Below are positions 1-7,855 of a stretch of DNA of 16,410 bases, piece by piece. Each line of letters opens with the position of its first letter. Within the stretch, counting starts at the first letter, position 1. The notes beneath the pieces are model-generated. The model saw only the letters and a list, made by a program, of their open reading frames with translations. It made no database searches and was not told the origin of the DNA. Both the position numbers and the translations under genes were made by a program. Source of the DNA: Porphyromonadaceae bacterium UBA4259 (GTDB lineage: Bacteria > Bacteroidota > Bacteroidia > Bacteroidales > Muribaculaceae); contig DGWL01000007.1 in the NCBI GenBank assembly GCA_002396125.1, positions 1 to 16,410 on the forward strand, written 5' to 3'.

Positions 1-66
1 TGAAAAGCTTTCCCTCATGAAATTGTCAGGAAGATATAAAAATAGATTAACAATTTGATTTATACT

Positions 67-663
67 ATGCTACAACGATATTTACAGGAGGGCCGTGTTG
101 AAGCGGGGTGTGATGAGGCAGGGCGTGGATGCCTGGCGGGGCCGGTGACGGCGGCAGCTGTGATTTTACCGCCCGATTTCAGCAATGAGTTGCTCAACGA
201 CAGCAAGCAATTCACCGAGCACCAGCGCGACACACTGCGCCCCATTATCGAGCGTGAGGCGCTGGCATGGGCCGTGGCCATGGTTTCGCCACAGGAGATT
301 GACCGAATCAACATCCTGCGTGCATCGATTACCGCAATGCATCGCGCGCTCGACCAACTCGCGGTGCGCCCCGAGCACATCCTCGTCGACGGTAACCGCT
401 TCACCCCCTATGGCGACATTCCCTTCACCACTGTGGTCAAGGGCGACGGCAAGATGATGAGCATCGCTGCCGCCAGCGTTCTGGCCAAGACTCACCGTGA
501 CGAGTACATGAAGCGCATAGCTCAAGACTTTCCTTTCTACAATTGGGAAAAGAACAAGGGCTACCCCACCCGCGACCACCGCGCTGCAATCGTAGCGCAC
601 GGCATTTCACCCTATCACCGCAAGTCGTTCAACCTTGTGGGACAACTCTCGCTCTTCGATTAA
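67..663 (+). CDS. rnhB: Ribonuclease HII
   Basis: Endonuclease that cuts the RNA strand of RNA-DNA hybrids and removes single ribonucleotides misincorporated into DNA; cytoplasmic. From the ATG at 67 the protein is 198 aa, the usual size. The N-terminal signature DEAGRG gives D16 and E17. The third catalytic acid is D108 in VDGNRF and the fourth is D127 in VKGDGK, matching the E. coli order D16/E17/D108/D126. The following SIAAASVLAKTHRD block (about 132-145) is also typical of the family. An in-frame TTG at 55 would add four residues with no family support, so ATG 67 is preferred. The last residues, QLSLFD (193-198), contain an exact match to the sliding-clamp binding pentamer QL(S/D)LF. The gene stands alone and ends at a strong bidirectional terminator. 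Confidence 0.96.
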   Translation: MLQRYLQEGRVEAGCDEAGRGCLAGPVTAAAVILPPDFSNELLNDSKQFTEHQRDTLRPIIEREALAWAVAMVSPQEIDRINILRASITAMHRALDQLAVRPEHILVDGNRFTPYGDIPFTTVVKGDGKMMSIAAASVLAKTHRDEYMKRIAQDFPFYNWEKNKGYPTRDHRAAIVAHGISPYHRKSFNLVGQLSLFD

Positions 664-664
664 A

Positions 665-704
665 AAAAGGAGAAGAAAAAGTAATTGATTTTTCTTCTCC
701 TTTT
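665..704. terminator. Bidirectional intrinsic terminator between convergent genes
   Basis: A perfect 16-bp inverted repeat (665-680 and 689-704) separated by 8 nt. The arms start with A-runs and end with T-runs, so a U-rich tail follows the stem on either strand. It lies between the rnhB stop (663) and the end of the convergent aldo/keto reductase gene (713), and can serve both. Confidence 0.85.
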
Positions 705-712
705 ATCTGTTT

Positions 713-2143
713 CTAATCCTTAAGGTCGCTACGTTTCAGTTTCTCCACAAACTCGTCGATGCGTGCTAGTTCTTGTGGAATCTTGATGCGCTGCGGGCAG
801 TGGCCCTCGCACTTACCGCAACCTATGCAATGTTGCGCCTGACGCAACTTGGGAACACTGCGGTCATAACCCACCAGGAATGCCTTGCGCGCTTGCTTGA
901 AGTTGCTGTCGCGCTCATCACGCACCAAGTTTCCTTCCTTGATGCACTTGTTGTAGTGAACAAAAATTGCCGGAATGTTAATTCCATAGGGGCATGGCAT
1001 GCAGTACTTGCAATCGTTGCAGGGAATGGTCTGCAAAGCCACCAGCTTGTCGGCAATGTTCTCGAGAAATGCGTTTTCCTCGGGTGTGATGGGCCGCAGT
1101 GGCGAGTAGGTCTTAATATTCTCCATTAGGTGGTCCATATAGGTCATGCCACTGAGCACGGTAAGTACACCCTCGGGGGTGCCGGCATAGCGGAATGCCC
1201 ACGACGCCACACTACTATTAGGGTCGCGACGCTTCATGTCGGCCACGATGGCATCAGGCACGTTGGCCAGTCGGCCACCCAGCAACGGCTCCATAATCAC
1301 TGCCGGGATGTTGCGCTTCTTGAGTTCGTCATAGAGATACTCGGCATTGGTATTACGCTCATTGATTTCATTGGCATGCTTCCAGTCGAGATAGTTGAGT
1401 TCAATTTGCACAAAGTCCCAATGATAATCGCCCGAATCATGCCATGCCAGCAGATTGTCGAAGACTGCGATATCGCCATGATAACTGAAACCCAGATTGC
1501 GAATCTTGCCGGCCTCCTTCTGCTCCACAAGCCAGTCGAGCAGGCCGTTATCCATGAATCGCCCGTTAAATTCCTCGATGGCGTCTTTACCACCACCCAC
1601 CGAGTGCAAGAGCAAGTAGTCGATGTAATCAACCTTTAGCTCTTTGAGCGAATTGTTAAACATCTTCTGGCTCTCCTCAAGAGGCCATGTAGACGGGTCG
1701 AAATTAGATAGCTTGGTTGCGATGAAATACTTGTCGCGCGGATGGCGGCTCAAGGCGATACCTGTCGCTGTTTCGCTGCGTCCCTGGCAATAGGCAGGCG
1801 AAGTGTCGAAGTAGTTGACACCGTGTTCCAGCGCAAAGTCAACCTCCTTGTTCACCAGTTCCTGGTCGATTGCCGCATCGGGATTTTCACGCCCGCTGAA
1901 GTCACCTTCAACCGGTAGGCGCATCATGCCATAGCCCAGCAGCGACACGCGGTCGCCCGTGTTATGGTTGGTGCGATAGGTCATCTTGTCTTTTGGCACG
2001 TCGGCTGCCGCTATGGCCACGCCGCCGTCGGGTGAGTTGTTGTCGTTGCATGCCGCGAGCACCGCAGTCGATGTCACTGCCGTTGCTCCCGCCACTTTCA
2101 GGAAGTGGCGACGGCTCATGTTATGATTGTTGTTATTACTCAT
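713..2143 (-). CDS. Fe-S cluster aldo/keto reductase with Tat-like lipoprotein signal
   Basis: A 476-aa oxidoreductase joining an aldo/keto reductase barrel (about 60-350) to a C-terminal ferredoxin-like domain. Barrel residues match the AKR tetrad: D113 (YFDTSPAY), Y118, K144 (IATKLS) and H180 (LLLHS). The C-terminus has two cysteine clusters, C375/C378/C381/C384 and C439/C442/C445/C449-P, each fit for a [4Fe-4S] centre. The N-terminus has a twin-arginine motif SRRHFLK (10-16), a hydrophobic stretch and a lipobox LAAC with C32. This suggests export folded and lipid anchoring, unlike ordinary cytosolic AKRs. It is the second gene of an operon, 12 bp after the membrane ferredoxin gene, which is its likely electron partner. 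The family is well supported; the substrate is unknown and the location is inferred. Confidence 0.9.
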   Translation of the reverse strand: MSNNNNHNMSRRHFLKVAGATAVTSTAVLAACNDNNSPDGGVAIAAADVPKDKMTYRTNHNTGDRVSLLGYGMMRLPVEGDFSGRENPDAAIDQELVNKEVDFALEHGVNYFDTSPAYCQGRSETATGIALSRHPRDKYFIATKLSNFDPSTWPLEESQKMFNNSLKELKVDYIDYLLLHSVGGGKDAIEEFNGRFMDNGLLDWLVEQKEAGKIRNLGFSYHGDIAVFDNLLAWHDSGDYHWDFVQIELNYLDWKHANEINERNTNAEYLYDELKKRNIPAVIMEPLLGGRLANVPDAIVADMKRRDPNSSVASWAFRYAGTPEGVLTVLSGMTYMDHLMENIKTYSPLRPITPEENAFLENIADKLVALQTIPCNDCKYCMPCPYGINIPAIFVHYNKCIKEGNLVRDERDSNFKQARKAFLVGYDRSVPKLRQAQHCIGCGKCEGHCPQRIKIPQELARIDEFVEKLKRSDLKD

Positions 2144-2155
2144 TGATAGGTGTAA

Positions 2156-3667
2156 TTAAATGGTTCGGTGATCTTCATGACCCTCAACGTGAATTGCCGA
2201 CACCGGTCGTGCCGGACACACATGCTCGCACGCTCCACATCCAATGCACTTAGCCTCGTTCACGACAGGCACCATGGGCGAGGCGTCGTCGTTCTCGTCG
2301 AGCTGAATCATGGTGATGGCTCCTGTGGGGCAATGACGGGCACAGTTGCCGCAGGCTACGGGAGTGCCGTCCTCGTTCTTTTCGCGCGTGGGAATACACA
2401 AGAAGTGAGTCCACACGGCATGACCTATCTGCGTCGACGACTTGTCCTCGAGCGTGATGGGCCTGATAGCACCTGTGGGACACACCTGCGAGCAGCGGTT
2501 GCACTCCGGACGGCAGTAGCCGCGCTCATAGCTCATGACAGGTTGCATGAGGGTGAGCAAGTTGCCGGTTCCGGGTTGCAGCACATGATTCGGACAGCTT
2601 GCCACACACAACTGGCATGCGGTGCAATGACGCTGCATGTTGCGGGCGTTCAACGAACCCGGGGGAGTGATAGGATTCTTGCGCTTGGGCATCTGCTTCT
2701 CCTCTATAGTGGCAAGACCGCCGTCAACCTTTTTCTTGGCTTGAGCCATAGCGGTGGTGGCAAGTGCCACACCGGTGCCAATGAGGAAGGCACGCTTGCC
2801 CTCGTCTACACTTTTATTCCCGTCATTGTCAGTGCCGGCTACCGCTTGCTTGCGTGGCCTACCGTAGTAGATGGCATCCTTGTGGCACTTTTCTATGCAG
2901 TTGCCGCAAGTCACACAGCGACTGTAGTCAACAGTGCCATTCTTGTAGTCGATGCACGACGACTTGCAGTTGCGCGTGCACATGCCACACTTGATGCAAC
3001 GGTCCTCATCGATGCGCACCTTGAGCAACGAGAATCGCGACACCAGGCTAAGCAAGGTGCCCACAGGGCACAACGTGTTGCAATAGGTGCGGCCACCGCG
3101 CCATGCCAGCACGGCAATCACCAGCAACAACCCTGCCGAGAGCGAAAGCGACAGCACACCCTTCATCCACACGTCGGTGCTATAGAACATGTAGCTGTCG
3201 TAGTGCTCGGCAATAGCCGCCAAACCATTGTTACACCACGCATAAATGGGTTGCAACAGGTTGGTGGCAATAAAACCATAGGTGCCATAGGGGTCGAGTA
3301 GCGCAACAAGTGAACCCACTCCCAGCGCCACAGCCACAATCAGGAGTGCCAGCATGGGGTAACGAAGCCATTTCACCTCTTTTGAATAGGTGAAGCGATT
3401 CTTCTTGCGCCTGCCGTGAATCCACGACACCAAGTCCTGCATCACTCCCAGCGGACATATCACCGAGCAATAAATGCGCCCAAAGATGAACGTGAGCAAC
3501 ACCAGCACGGCTATCACCACAAAGTTCATCGCCAGCACGGCAGGCAACAGTTGCACCTTGGCCAGCCATCCCAGCCAGTGATGCAAGGCACCGGTAACAT
3601 CGAGAAAGAGCAGCGTCACGCCCACAAAGCACAGCAACGCGAGTGCTCGTCTTATCTTTTTTAGCAT
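2156..3667 (-). CDS. Membrane polyferredoxin, NapH-like/NapG-like fusion
   Basis: A 503-aa electron-transfer membrane protein. The N-terminal half resembles NapH/YccM: helices near 8-27, 42-63, 104-125 and 172-190, with paired CxxxCP motifs (C67/C71 and C196/C200). Two [4Fe-4S] motifs follow, C224/227/230/234 and C251/254/257/261. A further hydrophobic stretch (about 292-309) begins GKRAFLIG and ends in AMAQA, like the signal region of a MauM/NapG-type ferredoxin fused in frame. After it come four more cysteine clusters: C348-C358, C385-C396, C439-C446 and C474-C484. If 292-309 crosses the membrane, the last four clusters sit in the periplasm and the first two in the cytoplasm, forming a wire across the membrane. 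First gene of the operon with the aldo/keto reductase. The partner and electron direction are inferred. Confidence 0.88.
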   Translation of the reverse strand: MLKKIRRALALLCFVGVTLLFLDVTGALHHWLGWLAKVQLLPAVLAMNFVVIAVLVLLTFIFGRIYCSVICPLGVMQDLVSWIHGRRKKNRFTYSKEVKWLRYPMLALLIVAVALGVGSLVALLDPYGTYGFIATNLLQPIYAWCNNGLAAIAEHYDSYMFYSTDVWMKGVLSLSLSAGLLLVIAVLAWRGGRTYCNTLCPVGTLLSLVSRFSLLKVRIDEDRCIKCGMCTRNCKSSCIDYKNGTVDYSRCVTCGNCIEKCHKDAIYYGRPRKQAVAGTDNDGNKSVDEGKRAFLIGTGVALATTAMAQAKKKVDGGLATIEEKQMPKRKNPITPPGSLNARNMQRHCTACQLCVASCPNHVLQPGTGNLLTLMQPVMSYERGYCRPECNRCSQVCPTGAIRPITLEDKSSTQIGHAVWTHFLCIPTREKNEDGTPVACGNCARHCPTGAITMIQLDENDDASPMVPVVNEAKCIGCGACEHVCPARPVSAIHVEGHEDHRTI

Positions 3668-3721
3668 AAATTTAGTTATTGGTTGATAGTTATAGGTTCT
3701 TAATATTTTTAGTTTGGCTCA

Positions 3722-3729
3722 CAAAGTTA
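3722..3729 (-). promoter_or_regulatory. Probable -7 element for the ferredoxin/aldo-keto reductase operon
   Basis: The minus strand reads TAACTTTG, matching the Bacteroidota -7 consensus TAnnTTTG, about 55 bp upstream of the ATG at 3667. No clear -33 TTG lies at the expected distance. It sits back to back with the promoter of the divergent AraC gene. Confidence 0.5.
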
Positions 3730-3773
3730 AAGAAAATTTTCAACACTTGCATCACCCTATTAATATTTATTCT

Positions 3774-3781
3774 TATATTTG
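3774..3781 (+). promoter_or_regulatory. Probable -7 element for the AraC-family gene
   Basis: TATATTTG matches TAnnTTTG and lies 26 bp before the ATG at 3808. The nearest upstream TTG (3747-3749) is 24 bp away, longer than usual, so only the -7 box is well supported. Confidence 0.55.
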
Positions 3782-3807
3782 CAATAATCTTTACTACCTC
3801 AAGCACA

Positions 3808-4713
3808 ATGAATATTGATTTACACATCAATCACGCCAACGACTATGCCCTCGACATAGGCACACCCGTCTATCACCCTCATGTGTCGGTCGTGAACTAT
3901 GATGAAGCGGGAAAGATAAGACATTCTCTCAACCGTTTCAATGTGTTTGCAATTTTCATGCAACAGGAGTTCCCCGAAAATCTCACTTACGGCATAGGCC
4001 GCTATAATCATCAGGGAGGAGCACTGCTGGCTGTTGCGCCGGGGCAGGTGGGAGGGAAACCCGATGATGGCACACTCAAGCAATATGACGGATGGGTGTT
4101 GCTCTTCGACCCGCAATTCATTCATGGTTCAGAGATTGAACGGCGATTGCCCGACTATCACTTTTTTTCCTATAACACCAACGAGGCCCTGGTGCTCACC
4201 ACTACCGAGAAAACAATCCTTGCGGGGCTCATGACCAACCTGCGCACCGAGCTCAAGGACCACGCGGGCGATGACCGCAGCGACAGCATTGTCAAAGATT
4301 ACATTCTAATCATTCTTGACTACTGCAACCGTTTCTATGCGCGACAGTTTAAGGAGCAAGCAGGACCCAACAGCGACATCCTTGAGCGATTCCAGCAAGT
4401 GCTCAACAATTACTACCGCGATGGTCTGCAAGAACAGCAAGGATTACCTAGCGTGAAATATTGTGCCGGCGAGCTGTACCTCTCACCCGGCTACTTTGGC
4501 GACCTGGTGCGCAACGCGCTAGGCGAGACTCCCAAGGAATACATTCGCAACTTTATCACCATGCGAGCTAAAAGCCTGATTGTTGCAGGACACAACATCA
4601 GCCAGGTAGCTTATGAGCTAGGCTTTGAATATCCCAACCATTTCACTCGTTTTTTCAAGAAATCAACAGGCTTCACCCCATCGCAATTTCTTGAAGCCCA
4701 AAAGAGAAATTGA
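3808..4713 (+). CDS. AraC-family transcriptional regulator
   Basis: A 301-aa DNA-binding regulator. The N-terminal two thirds look like a sensor domain without a motif I can name. The C-terminal ~90 residues form the AraC double helix-turn-helix: a first HTH around ELYLSPGYFGDLVRNALGETPKEYI, then the hallmark ISQVAYELGFEYPNHFTRFFKKSTGFTPSQF. The open frame extends upstream to a TTG at 3679, but that stretch covers the promoter, so the ATG at 3808 is chosen. It is divergent from the ferredoxin/aldo-keto reductase operon and 102 bp upstream of the cyclophilin-like and hydrolase genes in the same direction. Either neighbour could be its target; the ligand is not evident. Confidence 0.9.
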   Translation: MNIDLHINHANDYALDIGTPVYHPHVSVVNYDEAGKIRHSLNRFNVFAIFMQQEFPENLTYGIGRYNHQGGALLAVAPGQVGGKPDDGTLKQYDGWVLLFDPQFIHGSEIERRLPDYHFFSYNTNEALVLTTTEKTILAGLMTNLRTELKDHAGDDRSDSIVKDYILIILDYCNRFYARQFKEQAGPNSDILERFQQVLNNYYRDGLQEQQGLPSVKYCAGELYLSPGYFGDLVRNALGETPKEYIRNFITMRAKSLIVAGHNISQVAYELGFEYPNHFTRFFKKSTGFTPSQFLEAQKRN

Positions 4714-4776
4714 CACATCGGCGTTTTTGGTAGTTTTATCGGCAATTAATATAACATCATTGTGTGAAATAATGTG

Positions 4777-4784
4777 TTACTTTG
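4777..4784 (+). promoter_or_regulatory. Weak -7-like element before the cyclophilin-like gene
   Basis: TTACTTTG differs from TAnnTTTG at one position and lies 31 bp before the ATG at 4816. It suggests the lipoprotein-hydrolase pair may have its own promoter rather than only reading through from the AraC gene. No -33 element at normal spacing was found. Confidence 0.35.
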
Positions 4785-4815
4785 CAAGCGTAAAACCACA
4801 AACATTACACCAAGG

Positions 4816-5409
4816 ATGAAGACAATAAAAAAATTATTACTGCTCATCGCCATCGTGGCATGCGGCAGTTGCAACAGCGATAATGATGCTATGGCACAAG
4901 CAACAGGAGACCATTCAATAAACGTTACAATTGGCGACATGTCAATGACACTCACGCTCGCCAACAACAGTGCCACGCAAGCACTGCTTGAGGCTCTTAG
5001 CAACGGCCCCATCACCTTCACAGCCAACGATTACGGAGGCTTTGAAAAAGTGGGACCACTTGGATTCTCGCTACCCACATCCAATAGCCAAATCACCACA
5101 CAAGCCGGTGACGTGATGCTCTACAATGGCAATCAAATTGTGATGTTCTACGGCTCCAACTCATGGAGCTACACGCCACTGGGACAACTGCAGTTCAGCT
5201 CTCTCGACCAGCTCAAGAGTTTCCTCAAGGCAGGCGAGGGCAACATCGAGGTGACCCTGCAACTGCCGCCCACCGCAACAGTTATCAACAATCTGCGCGA
5301 TGACAATTCAAGCGACGACGGCTACTACACCTCCCTTGGTGGCATGCGCATCAAGAACCCCGGCAGGGGCATCTATATCAAGAACGGCAAGAAAGTAATC
5401 ATTCGTTAG
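4816..5409 (+). CDS. Cyclophilin-like fold lipoprotein
   Basis: A 197-aa protein with an N-terminal lipoprotein signal: K5-K6, a Leu/Ile-rich core and lipobox IVAC with C16. A linker leads to a compact domain (about 35-140) containing INVTIGD...MTLTL, then ALLEAL, FTANDYGGFEKVGPLGFSLP, GDVMLYNGNQIVMFYG and YTPLGQL. This order of strands and glycines matches the bacterial cyclophilin-like fold family, not classical peptidyl-prolyl isomerases, so isomerase activity should not be assumed. The start was placed at ATG 4816 because it gives the signal peptide directly; an ATG at 4774 would add 14 non-signal residues. It is 9 bp upstream of the alpha/beta hydrolase gene and probably cotranscribed with it. 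Its role is unknown. Confidence 0.8.
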   Translation: MKTIKKLLLLIAIVACGSCNSDNDAMAQATGDHSINVTIGDMSMTLTLANNSATQALLEALSNGPITFTANDYGGFEKVGPLGFSLPTSNSQITTQAGDVMLYNGNQIVMFYGSNSWSYTPLGQLQFSSLDQLKSFLKAGEGNIEVTLQLPPTATVINNLRDDNSSDDGYYTSLGGMRIKNPGRGIYIKNGKKVIIR

Positions 5410-5418
5410 ACAATCATT

Positions 5419-6504
5419 ATGAAATCATTAATAATCAGTACCATGCTTGTGGCTTTTAGCCTTGCCGCATGGGCACAACCAACCAACGATATGGAAACAT
5501 TGAATCTAACCCGAGAATGGGACAAGACCTTCGCGCTCAGCGACAAGGTCAACCACCGAAAGGTGACATTTACAACACAATATGGCTTCACGCTGGCTGC
5601 CGACCTCTACGAGCCAAAGAACGCCTCAGGCAAGATGGCGGCAATCGCCGTGAGTGGTCCATTTGGAGCTGTCAAGGAACAATGTTCAGGACTCTATGCC
5701 ATGCGCATGGCCGAGAATGGATTTGTCACCATAGCCTTCGACCCCTCGTTCACCGGCGAGAGTAGCGGCATGCCACGACGCACCGCCTCGCCCGACATCA
5801 ACACCGAGGATTTCATGGCTGCTGTCGACTACCTGTCGAAGCATCCTGGGGTTGATCCCGAGCGCATTGGCATCATCGGCATCTGTGGCTGGGGAGGCAT
5901 CGCTCTCAACGCCGCTGCTACCGACACTCGCATTAAAGCGACAGTTGCATCAACCATGTATGACATGACACGAGTTTCGGGCAATGGCTACTTCGACAAT
6001 GATGACAACGAGCAGGCACGCCACAACACTCGTCATGCACTGAGCGCACAGCGCCTCAGCAACCCCGCTGCAATGGCCGGTGGAGTCATCGACCCGGTTC
6101 CGGCCGACGCACCGCAGTTTGTCAAGGATTATCACGCCTACTATAAGACTCCACGTGGCTTCCACCCACGCAGCGGCAACAGCAACGACGGCTGGCGAGT
6201 GATTGGCACTCAAGCCTATGCCAACGCCCGCTTCCTGCGCTACACCAACGAGATTCGCTCGGCAGTGCTCGTGATGCATGGCGAGAAAGCCCACTCGCGC
6301 TACTTTGGCGAGGACGCTTTCAACTATATGGTGAACGGCAACCCCGCTACCGGCATCAAGCCCAACCCATGCCCCGAGAACAAAGAATTGCTAATCATCC
6401 CGGGCGCAACCCATTGCGACCTCTACGATGGCGGTGATAACAACTACATCCCTTGGGATAAACTCACGCAGTTCTTCAACACACACCTTAACAACGCACA
6501 ATAA
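5419..6504 (+). CDS. Secreted alpha/beta hydrolase with cysteine at the nucleophile elbow
   Basis: A 361-aa hydrolase with a Sec signal peptide (1-19, ending AAWA). The alpha/beta fold is shown by an oxyanion-loop segment AVSGPFGAVKEQ (77-88), the nucleophile elbow GICGWGG (154-160) with C156 where most esterases have Ser, and a late histidine H332 in PGATHCD. The acidic member is probably in the HGEKAHS segment (287-293), but I cannot fix it. A Cys nucleophile recalls dienelactone hydrolases and the YcjY/FrsA-like group (COG1073). It acts outside the cytoplasm, with unknown substrate. It follows the cyclophilin-like lipoprotein by 9 bp, and a terminator follows 30 bp after its stop. Confidence 0.85.
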   Translation: MKSLIISTMLVAFSLAAWAQPTNDMETLNLTREWDKTFALSDKVNHRKVTFTTQYGFTLAADLYEPKNASGKMAAIAVSGPFGAVKEQCSGLYAMRMAENGFVTIAFDPSFTGESSGMPRRTASPDINTEDFMAAVDYLSKHPGVDPERIGIIGICGWGGIALNAAATDTRIKATVASTMYDMTRVSGNGYFDNDDNEQARHNTRHALSAQRLSNPAAMAGGVIDPVPADAPQFVKDYHAYYKTPRGFHPRSGNSNDGWRVIGTQAYANARFLRYTNEIRSAVLVMHGEKAHSRYFGEDAFNYMVNGNPATGIKPNPCPENKELLIIPGATHCDLYDGGDNNYIPWDKLTQFFNTHLNNAQ

Positions 6505-6533
6505 CATTTTCCCCGTAATAAACCAAACAAGTT

Positions 6534-6569
6534 AAGTGGACCAGGCCTCCAACAGTGCCCGGTCCACTT
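6534..6569 (+). terminator. Intrinsic terminator after the hydrolase
   Basis: The stem AAGTGGACC/GGTCCACTT extends with GGC/GCC past an A-C mismatch, with a 10-nt loop, and is followed by CATTTTATCC. It ends the AraC-cyclophilin-like-hydrolase transcripts. The minus-strand tail is less T-rich, so its use for the convergent DUF4252 gene is uncertain. Confidence 0.7.
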
Positions 6570-6653
6570 CATTTTATCCACTTTTTCGCCCTACTCTCCC
6601 CCGCAAAGCGGTATTGAAAGAATAATTCGTTTTAAAAGGGTGGGTAGTTGCTG

Positions 6654-7127
6654 TCAACGGGGGCCTACGGTGCCTTGCAGGTCCTCGAATGTCATGGTGC
6701 CATAGATGATGATGACCGAGGTTTCCTCGTCCTGTGCAAGCAGCAGGAACACGTTTTGAGTGTCGCCATTCTTGGCGTAGATTGAAGCCTGCTGCCCTCT
6801 TTCGTCAACATCGATGATGCTCTCGAAACCGTCTTTTTCAATCCAGTTGTGGCATGCTTCAGTGAGTTTGTAGGCCGCTTCGGGGGTGCTGGTTGAGATG
6901 ATTTCAAGACGGTCGATTTTGTCGGCGAAATTACCGATATTCAGTTTTCCACTGAATCCTTCGCGCCCCAACTTGCCTTTTGAACTCATCATCTTCATGG
7001 CGGCCTTGCCGATGGTGATACAAGAGAATCCCTCCTTGCCTTTGAACTGCTTGGCAAGCGACTCTTGTGCACTTGCCGCCATGCTCACCATGAGCATGAG
7101 AAAGAGTATATGAATGATTTTTTTCAT
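6654..7127 (-). CDS. DUF4252-family secreted protein (distal copy)
   Basis: A 157-aa protein of unknown function with a clear Sec signal peptide (1-20, ending ASAQ). The body has the DUF4252 pattern known mainly from Bacteroidota: a short hydrophobic strand early (GFSCITIG), a central LEIIST strand, and a C-terminal segment with an acidic turn and IIIYGTMTFEDLQ. The gene starts 2 bp after the stop of the probable anti-sigma gene, so it is surely cotranscribed with the sigma operon. A second DUF4252-like gene opens the same operon. It is probably an envelope protein made under control of the sigma factor; that is inference from position. Confidence 0.8.
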   Translation of the reverse strand: MKKIIHILFLMLMVSMAASAQESLAKQFKGKEGFSCITIGKAAMKMMSSKGKLGREGFSGKLNIGNFADKIDRLEIISTSTPEAAYKLTEACHNWIEKDGFESIIDVDERGQQASIYAKNGDTQNVFLLLAQDEETSVIIIYGTMTFEDLQGTVGPR

Positions 7128-7129
7128 GA

Positions 7130-7855
7130 TTATAATAAGAGTTGCTTAATAGTGTTGTTAATATTATTGATTGTCTCGTCAGCGTCGCTGAGTTGTTCAA
7201 AGCCCCTGTTGAGGGTTGTTGAGAATTTCTCGAGAGCCGCCAGGGCGAGTTCCTCGTCGTCAGCACTCAGTTCGGGTTGAGCTTGTGCTTGCGTTTTAAC
7301 CTGAGGCTTAACCTGTGCTTGTGCCAGATGCTCAACTTTGTTCTTGTGCATGCGCATTGGGCTGGGTTGCTGCGCCCTAGGCTTGACCTCAGGTTGTGGC
7401 TGAGGTTGCGGTGCTGACTGCTGCTCAGGCAAAGTTTCGGCTGGCGTAACCTCTTCAATAGCAGGAGGCGTTATGGGTTCTTCAACTTGTGCAATCACCG
7501 GTTGCTGAGTGCTTGGTTGTGCCGGCTGCTGCCGGTTGCGCATGAACCACAACCCCACGGTGGCAATAACTGCCACGCTTGCCGCTACTGCCCACCACGA
7601 TGAGCGTCGCCACATCGGCGGAGCAATCTTTGCCTCTTGCTGCTCATTGGTTTCCCACAGGTCGATTAAGTCGCTGAGATTCGACTCCAAGTTGGCTGGG
7701 ACCTCAATGTTATCGTCGGCAGCCTCAAGCTCCTTCATGAGCAAGGCATCGACACTGTCGTCGTTCAGGACGTTGCGCAGCTGTTGTTCCTCGTCGAGTG
7801 TCGTCTCGCCGCGGTAGAACTTGCTAAGCAGTTGGTCTATTTCGTTCTTGTTCAT
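7130..7855 (-). CDS. Probable anti-sigma-like single-pass membrane protein
   Basis: A 241-aa protein with an acidic cytoplasmic N-terminus (1-80; MNKNEIDQLLSKFYRGETT at the start), basic residues at 83-84, one transmembrane helix (about 87-105) and an extracytoplasmic Pro/Gln-rich stretch (110-195). A helical tail ends with three Asn-rich turns. It has no zinc-finger anti-sigma signature. The topology and the ATGA overlap (4 bp) with the ECF sigma gene upstream suggest it binds and restrains that sigma factor. Many Bacteroidota sigma operons carry such non-homologous membrane partners. The low-complexity PQ/QA repeats probably form a periplasm-spanning linker. Function is assigned by context, not by a recognised domain. 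Confidence 0.7.
   Translation of the reverse strand: MNKNEIDQLLSKFYRGETTLDEEQQLRNVLNDDSVDALLMKELEAADDNIEVPANLESNLSDLIDLWETNEQQEAKIAPPMWRRSSWWAVAASVAVIATVGLWFMRNRQQPAQPSTQQPVIAQVEEPITPPAIEEVTPAETLPEQQSAPQPQPQPEVKPRAQQPSPMRMHKNKVEHLAQAQVKPQVKTQAQAQPELSADDEELALAALEKFSTTLNRGFEQLSDADETINNINNTIKQLLL

Noticed and set aside
2168..3301. A 377-codon open frame on the + strand, antisense to the membrane ferredoxin gene
   Set aside because: It lies wholly opposite a gene with eight recognisable cysteine motifs. Its translation has no domain, and its length follows from the GC-rich codon use of the real gene.
3679..3807. Upstream extension of the first AraC gene from a TTG
   Set aside because: The added 43 residues would overlap the TATATTTG promoter and form a hydrophobic stretch alien to AraC proteins.
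4774..4815. Upstream ATG for the cyclophilin-like lipoprotein
   Set aside because: It would bury the lipoprotein signal behind 14 polar residues and would begin within the promoter -7 box region.
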